Of a DNA stretch of 10,577 nt, positions 6,386 through 10,577 are shown one piece after another; the first letter of the stretch is position 1; the number at the start of each line of letters is the position of its first letter. A program made the translations under genes and the position numbers. The stretch covers positions 1 to 10,577 of the forward strand of contig CAZCPB010000150.1 of assembly GCA_964500365.1 (NCBI GenBank), read 5' to 3'. Source of the DNA: CAZCPB01 sp964500365 (GTDB taxonomy: Bacteria > Planctomycetota > Phycisphaerae > Phycisphaerales > UBA1924). The notes under the pieces were generated by a model. The model ran no database searches, was not told the DNA's origin, and was given only the letters and a program-made list of their open reading frames with translations.

Positions 6386-7512
6386 GCGCGATCCGAGCCC
6401 GCGTCATGGTCGTGGACGACGACCCCGGTGTGCTGCGCGCCGCGTCGCGGGTGCTGGCGACGCGCCACGAGGTCTTCGAGATCGCGCGCCCCGCCGAGGC
6501 GCTGGCGCGCCTGGCCGAGATCCGGCCCGACGTCGCCGTGTGCGACATCCGCATGCCCGAGATGGACGGCTTCGAGCTGACCGCGCGGCTCCGCGAGGCC
6601 CGGCCCGACCTCGACGTGATCCTGATGACCGGCTCGCACTCGGAGCCCGACGCCAACCTCGTGCGCGCGCTGCGCCAGCAGGCGTACTACTTCATCCAGA
6701 AGCCGTTCCACCGCGACGTGCTCGACACGCTGGTCGCGCGGTGCCTGGAGACGCGGCGCCTGCGCGAGTCGCAGTCGCGCCTGCTCCGCCGGATGCGCGA
6801 CGAACTGGACGAGGCGAGGGTCTTCCAGCAGGCGATGCTCGCGCCGCAGGGCGCCGCGTTCGGGCCGGTGAGGGTCGCGGCGCGCTGGCGGGCGTGCAGC
6901 GAGCTCGGCGGCGATTTCTACGACTACGGCGACCTCGGCGACGGGCGGGTGGCCTTCATGGTCGCGGACGTGCGCGGGCACGGCGCGTCGGCGGCGCTGC
7001 TCACGGCGATGGTCAAGGCGGTGTTCCGCGCGGGGCCGGGCGAGGCGTTCGATCCGGGCGGCGTCGTGCGCCAGCTCGCGACGTGGCTCGAAGTCTTCGG
7101 CCCCGACCGCTTCGTGACCGTGTTCTGCGGTGTCCTCGACGGCGCGCGGGGGACGCTCAACTACGTGAACGCCGGGCACCCGCCGGCGCTTCTCTGCTCG
7201 CCCGGCGCGGACCCCGTGCCCCTGGCCTCGGGCGGCCCCCTGGTCAGTTCGGCGCTGGCGGGCGAGGGCTGGCTCTCCGAGCGCGTGCCGATGGGCGGCG
7301 GGTCCGATCTTCTGATCTACACGGACGGGGTGTTCGACGCGCCGGCGGGCGGGACGCGGTTCCCGGTCGCGGCGCTGCTGACGCACGCCGCGTCGGGCGC
7401 GCGGGGCGCGGCGCTGCTCGACGCGATCCTGGCGGACCTGGACGCGCGGGCCGGCGGGCGCCCGATCGGCGACGACGTCACGCTGCTCTGCCTGAGCCAC
7501 GACGGCGCTTGA
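6382..7512 (+). CDS. Response regulator with PP2C/SpoIIE-type phosphatase output (RsbU-like)
   Basis: This 376-residue protein has a receiver domain (about 6-122) with the acidic pocket Asp12-Asp13-Asp14, phosphoacceptor Asp55 in CDIRMPEMDG, Thr83 in LMTGS and Lys107 in IQKPF. A helical linker (123-155) ends in the ELDEARVFQQAMLAP signature seen before SpoIIE-like phosphatases. The PP2C-type domain keeps its metal-binding blocks: GGDFYD (176-181), ADVRGHG (195-201), YTDGVFDA (313-320) and GDDVTLL (363-369), with NAGHPPALL (263-271). Phosphorylation by the upstream kinase should switch on dephosphorylation of a Ser/Thr-phosphorylated target, in known cases an anti-sigma-factor antagonist. No such antagonist, anti-sigma or sigma gene is in the window. 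Its GTG overlaps the kinase stop codon in GTGA, which indicates translational coupling. ATG 6406 would remove the first receiver strand, so GTG is preferred. Confidence 0.93.
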   Translation: MSAIRARVMVVDDDPGVLRAASRVLATRHEVFEIARPAEALARLAEIRPDVAVCDIRMPEMDGFELTARLREARPDLDVILMTGSHSEPDANLVRALRQQAYYFIQKPFHRDVLDTLVARCLETRRLRESQSRLLRRMRDELDEARVFQQAMLAPQGAAFGPVRVAARWRACSELGGDFYDYGDLGDGRVAFMVADVRGHGASAALLTAMVKAVFRAGPGEAFDPGGVVRQLATWLEVFGPDRFVTVFCGVLDGARGTLNYVNAGHPPALLCSPGADPVPLASGGPLVSSALAGEGWLSERVPMGGGSDLLIYTDGVFDAPAGGTRFPVAALLTHAASGARGAALLDAILADLDARAGGRPIGDDVTLLCLSHDGA

Positions 7513-7545
7513 CGCTCGGCGGCCGAACCGATACATAGAACGGTT
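7509..7545 (+). promoter_or_regulatory. Promoter with -35 and -10 and an overlapping inverted repeat, for the LysM gene
   Basis: TTGACG (7509-7514, overlapping the preceding stop codon) and TACATA (7532-7537) are separated by 17 bases, making this the only site in the window with a good -35. AACCG (7526-7530) and CGGTT (7541-7545) form a 5-bp inverted repeat with a 10-base centre that covers the -10 box, a plausible operator for a dimeric regulator. No regulator gene is adjacent. Confidence 0.5.
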
Positions 7546-7563
7546 GCCGCGGGCGGGAGGTCC

Positions 7564-8190
7564 ATGCCGACGCACAAGGTCAAGCAGGGCGAGTGTGTCG
7601 AGAGCATCGCCGCGCTCGAAGGGTTCCACTGGAAGACGGTGTGGGACCACGGGGAGAACTCCGAGCTGCGGCGCGAGCGCGTGAGCCCGAACCTGCTCCA
7701 CCCCGGCGACGAGCTGTTCATCCCGGACAAGACGCTCAAGGAGGACGATGCCGCGACCGAGGCGCGGCACCGCTACCGGCTCAAGGGCGTGCCGGCGGTC
7801 CTGAAGGTCCGGCTGCTCAACAACGGCGAGCCCCGCCGCAGCGAGAAGTGGACGGCGGTCGTGGACGGCAAGATCCAGAGCGGCGCGACCGACGGCGACG
7901 GGCTGGCCCAGATCCGCGTGCACCCGCGGACGCGGTACGTCAAGCTGACGCTGGAATCGGGCGTGGAGTACCGGCTCCAGCTGCGCGACCTCGACCCGCT
8001 GGAGACGGTCAGCGGCGTGCAGGCGAGGCTGAACAATCTCGGCTACGAGTCGGGGACGGTGGACGGGATCCAGGGCCCGATCACGACGGGGGCGGTCAAG
8101 CGGTTCCAGGCCGACCATCCGCCGCTGGAGGTCGACGGCATCGTGGGGCCGAAGACGCGGGCGAAGCTGAAAGAGGTGTACGGCTGCTGA
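7564..8190 (+). CDS. LysM and peptidoglycan-binding domain protein
   Basis: The 208-residue product has an N-terminal LysM-like domain (about 4-55: HKVKQGECVESIAALEGFHWKTVWDH, then SPNLLHPGDELFIPD). A central beta-rich module follows (70-142; a GATDGDGLAQIRV turn and a VEYRLQL strand). The C-terminal PG_binding_1 domain (148-205) has VQARLNNLGYESGTVDGIQGP, then VKRFQADHP and VDGIVGPKTRAKL. Both ends should bind glycan or peptidoglycan. I know this LysM, beta module, PG_binding_1 order from genes beside type VI secretion and other contractile-injection loci; that link is memory-based and not shown here. There is no signal peptide or membrane segment, which is odd for a wall-binding protein and suggests non-Sec export or delivery. 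A GGGAGG ribosome site lies 4 bases before the ATG, the strongest in the window, and a full promoter precedes it. It is followed by a large unknown gene with no promoter between them. Confidence 0.88.
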   Translation: MPTHKVKQGECVESIAALEGFHWKTVWDHGENSELRRERVSPNLLHPGDELFIPDKTLKEDDAATEARHRYRLKGVPAVLKVRLLNNGEPRRSEKWTAVVDGKIQSGATDGDGLAQIRVHPRTRYVKLTLESGVEYRLQLRDLDPLETVSGVQARLNNLGYESGTVDGIQGPITTGAVKRFQADHPPLEVDGIVGPKTRAKLKEVYGC

Positions 8191-8274
8191 GCCCGTCGCG
8201 CGCCCGCGCGGACCGTGCGAGGCGAGCACCGAGCAGTCGAACGTCGGGACACCGGACGCGGAGCGAAGCACGAC

Positions 8275-10350
8275 ATGCCCCCCCAGACCGAATCCCCCGC
8301 CCCGCCGAGCGCCCCCATCAGCGCGCCGGTGACGCTCACCGAGGTCAACACCCTCGACTCGGTCAGCGTGGTGGTGCGCCATTTCTGGCAGGAGTTCCAC
8401 TGGAAAGCGCGGACCGACAAGTACAAGGGCAAGACCGAGGACGACCGGCGCGTCGCCGAGAAGTGGGACGGCGACGGGGTGCGCTTCGCGAAGAAGACGC
8501 TCAACGCGGCCTTCTGCGAGACGGCGATCTCGACGGTGCGCGTGGACGTGCCCGAGGGCCAGACGCTCTACATGCGCTGGTGGCTGGAGGACAAGGACGG
8601 CAACACGGTGCTCGAGCACCCGGACTTCTCGAAGGCCAATTTCGACGGAAAGAAAGCAGCCGCCAAGCTCGAGAGCGCCGAGTACGGCTGGCGCTGGGAC
8701 GGCCGCCGCACGATCTCCAACGGGCACCGCGTGTTCATGCGCGACGAGCCCTGCGTCTCGCGCATCGAGGTCAGGAGCGAGTCGGGCAAGGCGATCGCGC
8801 TGGGCGCGGCGGGCTCGGCCTCGATCGACGTGCAGGGCAAGCCGTACCGCCTGTTCGTGCTCGGCGTCCCCAAGAACAACGACGAGCTGCTGGCCGAACT
8901 GGCCAAGCAGGGCACGGACCCGCGCTGGCTCAGCAGCACGGGCTACCGCATCACCCGCGATTGCTGGATCAAGATCTACCGGGGCGAGAGCGGCAGCGCC
9001 GGGCACATGGTCTTCCTCGGGCACGGCGCGATCGAGGCCTCGGACGACCTGGCCATCGCCACGCCGCACGACGCGCCGTCGAAGGGGTGGGTGCGCCCGG
9101 ACCGCAAGGGGCAGTCCTCGAACTACGACTGCTGCCAGATCGAGGACGTGGGCGTGACCAGCGGCCAGATCGCGCTCGAGACACGCTCCGACGCCTCGGG
9201 CAGCCCGCTGCCGCCCCCGAAGAACCCGATGAACTCGAACAAGACCTCGAAGTCGGGCGTGCAGGGCCACTGGTCCTACGGCACGGGCGGGACGAACTTT
9301 CCCGCGGGCGAGCAGGACGCGCCTCTCTTCCTCTTCAAGGACTCCTCGCAGGGCTGCACGACCGTCAGCCGCGACGCGAACAACTCGCCGGAGAAGCCCG
9401 GCGCGTTCGCGGACGGCGTGAAGAGCGTAAACCCGGCGTTCGGGCGCTGGGGGAGCCCCGCCGAGCCGGGCACTCTCGCCAACGGCGGGCCGAAGTTCGT
9501 GAACAAGCAGACCAAGCGCGACCGCGAGCTCGATGCGCTCCTGAGCGACGACTACGCCAACCCCCTCATCGATCCGCCGCTGGTCACCGCCAGCGCGAAC
9601 CATCACACGGGCAAGACCGACGAGCCGCTGCACATGCAGCCCACGTTCCAGGGGGCGCTCTGGGGCGGGTTTCTCGGGCCGGAGATCCCGGCGACGTGGG
9701 ACGTGGCGGACGAGCCCGACGCGGACCCGAAGAAGGACTGCCAGATCCGGATCCGCTGCGAGCTGCGCGACGCCGACCCCGGCACGATGTACTGGCAGTA
9801 CCACCGCCTGGTCCCCTTCGCGCACGGGTCGAGGGCGACGGGCGCAACCTCGCGTGAAGTGGTGCTCTGGATGCCGCGTGTCGCCCAGCGCGTCTGGAAC
9901 GGGCACTGGCGGAACCTCGTCCTGCACGGGCACACCGAGTACGCGTGGTTCCTCGAGATCCGGGGGTCCGACGGCTCGACGAAGAACGGGGGATGGATCG
10001 GCACCAAGCCCGGGGCGGGGAAGGATTACGCCGCGCTCGACGACATCGGGCGTTTCAAGAAATCGGTCGCGTTCCCGGCCGTGGACCTCACGGACGGCAG
10101 CCTCGGCGACCGCTACTTCAGCGTCTTCAAGTACCGTATCAGGCTCGACCCCCAGCCCAAGGCCGGCGAGCACGTCTGGGAGCCGCTCTCGGCGCGCCTC
10201 GACATGCTCTCGGCCTCCTCGCCGCGCGCGAACTTCCTCGGCGAGGAGCTGAAGAAGGACGGCGCTTCGTGGTATCTCGCCGGGGCGAGCGAGCTGGAAC
10301 TGCTCCGGCCCATGGTCGATGTGCCGCCGCCGGGCGAGGTTCCGGTGTAA
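8275..10350 (+). CDS. Large protein of unknown function, possible cargo or enzyme paired with the LysM protein
   Basis: I do not recognise this 691-residue protein. It has no signal peptide, membrane segment or low-complexity region beyond a Pro-rich N-terminus (1-18). Residues about 28-190 look like one or two beta-sandwich modules (ETAISTVRVDVPEGQTLYMRWWLEDKDGN; VSRIEVRSESG). A central mixed region (190-430) contains GHMVFLGHG (243-251), NYDCCQIED (283-291), then HWSYGTGG (332-339) and SSQGCTTVS (357-365). The histidine followed by Ser-x-Gly-Cys recalls the catalytic layout of YkuD-type L,D-transpeptidases, but the 29-residue spacing is longer than usual, so this is only a hint. The C-terminal part (485-685) is again beta- and Trp-rich (CQIRIRCELRDADPGTMYWQYH; HTEYAWFLEIRGSDGS). 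It has eight cysteines. ATG 8275 is preferred over GTG 8215 because GGAG sits 11 bases upstream and the first 20 residues of the longer form are Arg-rich. It probably shares a transcript with the LysM gene, 84 bases upstream. Confidence 0.75.
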   Translation: MPPQTESPAPPSAPISAPVTLTEVNTLDSVSVVVRHFWQEFHWKARTDKYKGKTEDDRRVAEKWDGDGVRFAKKTLNAAFCETAISTVRVDVPEGQTLYMRWWLEDKDGNTVLEHPDFSKANFDGKKAAAKLESAEYGWRWDGRRTISNGHRVFMRDEPCVSRIEVRSESGKAIALGAAGSASIDVQGKPYRLFVLGVPKNNDELLAELAKQGTDPRWLSSTGYRITRDCWIKIYRGESGSAGHMVFLGHGAIEASDDLAIATPHDAPSKGWVRPDRKGQSSNYDCCQIEDVGVTSGQIALETRSDASGSPLPPPKNPMNSNKTSKSGVQGHWSYGTGGTNFPAGEQDAPLFLFKDSSQGCTTVSRDANNSPEKPGAFADGVKSVNPAFGRWGSPAEPGTLANGGPKFVNKQTKRDRELDALLSDDYANPLIDPPLVTASANHHTGKTDEPLHMQPTFQGALWGGFLGPEIPATWDVADEPDADPKKDCQIRIRCELRDADPGTMYWQYHRLVPFAHGSRATGATSREVVLWMPRVAQRVWNGHWRNLVLHGHTEYAWFLEIRGSDGSTKNGGWIGTKPGAGKDYAALDDIGRFKKSVAFPAVDLTDGSLGDRYFSVFKYRIRLDPQPKAGEHVWEPLSARLDMLSASSPRANFLGEELKKDGASWYLAGASELELLRPMVDVPPPGEVPV

Positions 10351-10363
10351 CGCGCCGGCGGCC

Positions 10364-10380
10364 GGCGAATACGATTCGCC
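10364..10380 (+). promoter_or_regulatory. -10 box inside a perfect palindrome directly before mnmG
   Basis: GGCGAAT (10364-10370) and ATTCGCC (10374-10380) form a perfect 7-bp inverted repeat around ACG. It contains TACGAT (10370-10375), a -10-like hexamer, and ends at the base before the GTG of mnmG. Transcription would start at or beside the GTG, giving a leaderless mRNA. The palindrome could be an operator; as RNA it could also be the 3' hairpin of the upstream transcript, although no T-tract follows. A second GC inverted repeat (CGCCGG / CCGGCG) lies at 10353-10366. Confidence 0.45.
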
Positions 10381-10577
10381 GTGAACGGGCGTTCCTTCAG
10401 GGTCATCGTGATCGGCGGCGGGCACGCGGGCGTCGAGGCCGCGTGGGCCGCGGCCCGTCTCGGAAGGCGGACGCTCCTCCTGTCGCGAGACCTCCGCGCC
10501 ACAGCGCGGATGAGCTGCAACCCGGCGATCGGGGGGCTGGCGAAGGGGCAGGCGGTCCGCGAGGTGGACGCCCTCGG
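10381..10577 (+). CDS. mnmG: tRNA uridine-5-carboxymethylaminomethyl modification enzyme MnmG, N-terminal part
   Basis: Sixty-five codons from a GTG start run off the window. They encode an FAD-binding dinucleotide fold (VIVIGGGHAGVEAAWAAARLG, residues 8-28) and then the family signature MSCNPAIGGLAKGQAVREVDALG (43-65), which is specific to MnmG/GidA. With MnmE, MnmG installs the carboxymethylaminomethyl group at wobble uridine 34 of certain tRNAs in the cytoplasm. The segment TLLLSRDLRATARMSCN differs slightly from the more common 'TLNLDTIGQMSCN' form but keeps the core. The GTG start follows a -10 box by five bases with no Shine-Dalgarno, so it is probably translated from a leaderless message. 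Its link to the upstream genes looks positional only. Confidence 0.93.
   Translation, partial: MNGRSFRVIVIGGGHAGVEAAWAAARLGRRTLLLSRDLRATARMSCNPAIGGLAKGQAVREVDAL

Noticed and set aside
5215..10425. A 1736-codon open frame on the minus strand spanning five genes and part of mnmG
   Set aside because: It lies antisense to well-supported genes with clear domains. Long open antisense frames arise from strong G/C third-position bias, and its product is Arg/His/Ala-rich with no recognisable domain.
1..10577. CRISPR arrays, insertion sequences, tRNA or rRNA genes and att-like direct repeats
   Set aside because: Looked for and not seen. Repeated short GC strings are explained by base composition.

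Overview
The window is about 10.6 kb of very GC-rich bacterial DNA, densely coded and entirely on the + strand. It holds eight complete genes, cut genes at both ends, and no gene-free stretch longer than about 150 bases. The strong G/C bias at third codon positions, a non-cyanobacterial CpcT/CpeT-like domain, and short gaps with leaderless-looking promoters would fit a planctomycete-type (Phycisphaerae-like) genome. That assignment is inference only; no rRNA or other firm taxonomic marker is present. I see no tRNA, rRNA, CRISPR array, insertion sequence or integrase.

Layout. (1) The 3' end of a malate dehydrogenase gene. (2) A secreted protein that joins a CpcT/CpeT-like domain to an FKBP-type prolyl isomerase domain. 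(3) A zinc-finger-less DnaJ/CbpA-type co-chaperone. (4) A membrane polyprenyl-phosphate sugar-1-phosphate transferase of the WcaJ/WbaP class, which starts exopolysaccharide repeat units. (5) A small single-pass membrane protein of unknown role. (6, 7) A soluble tandem-GAF sensor histidine kinase overlapping by four bases with a response regulator that carries a PP2C/SpoIIE-type phosphatase output. (8, 9) A LysM plus peptidoglycan-binding protein followed by a 691-residue protein I cannot assign. Together these look like a non-Sec-exported cell-wall-directed pair, perhaps a contractile-system accessory and its cargo. (10) The 5' end of mnmG (gidA), a tRNA-modification housekeeping gene.

Transcription. 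The dinucleotide TA is scarce here, so the few intergenic TAnnnT boxes stand out. They lie at the 5' side of genes 4, 5, 6, 8 and 10 and are not evident before genes 2, 3, 7 and 9. This suggests these units: mdh-2-3, 4, 5 (with possible read-through), 6-7, 8-9 and mnmG. For gene 5 and mnmG the box lies so close to the GTG that the mRNA would be leaderless. For genes 4 and 6 the box lies downstream of the longest-ORF start, which argues for a later start.

Most worth following up are the CpcT/CpeT-FKBP fusion, the LysM/PGB plus unknown large protein pair with its histidine and Ser-x-Gly-Cys motif, and the palindromes over the promoters of gene 8 and mnmG.
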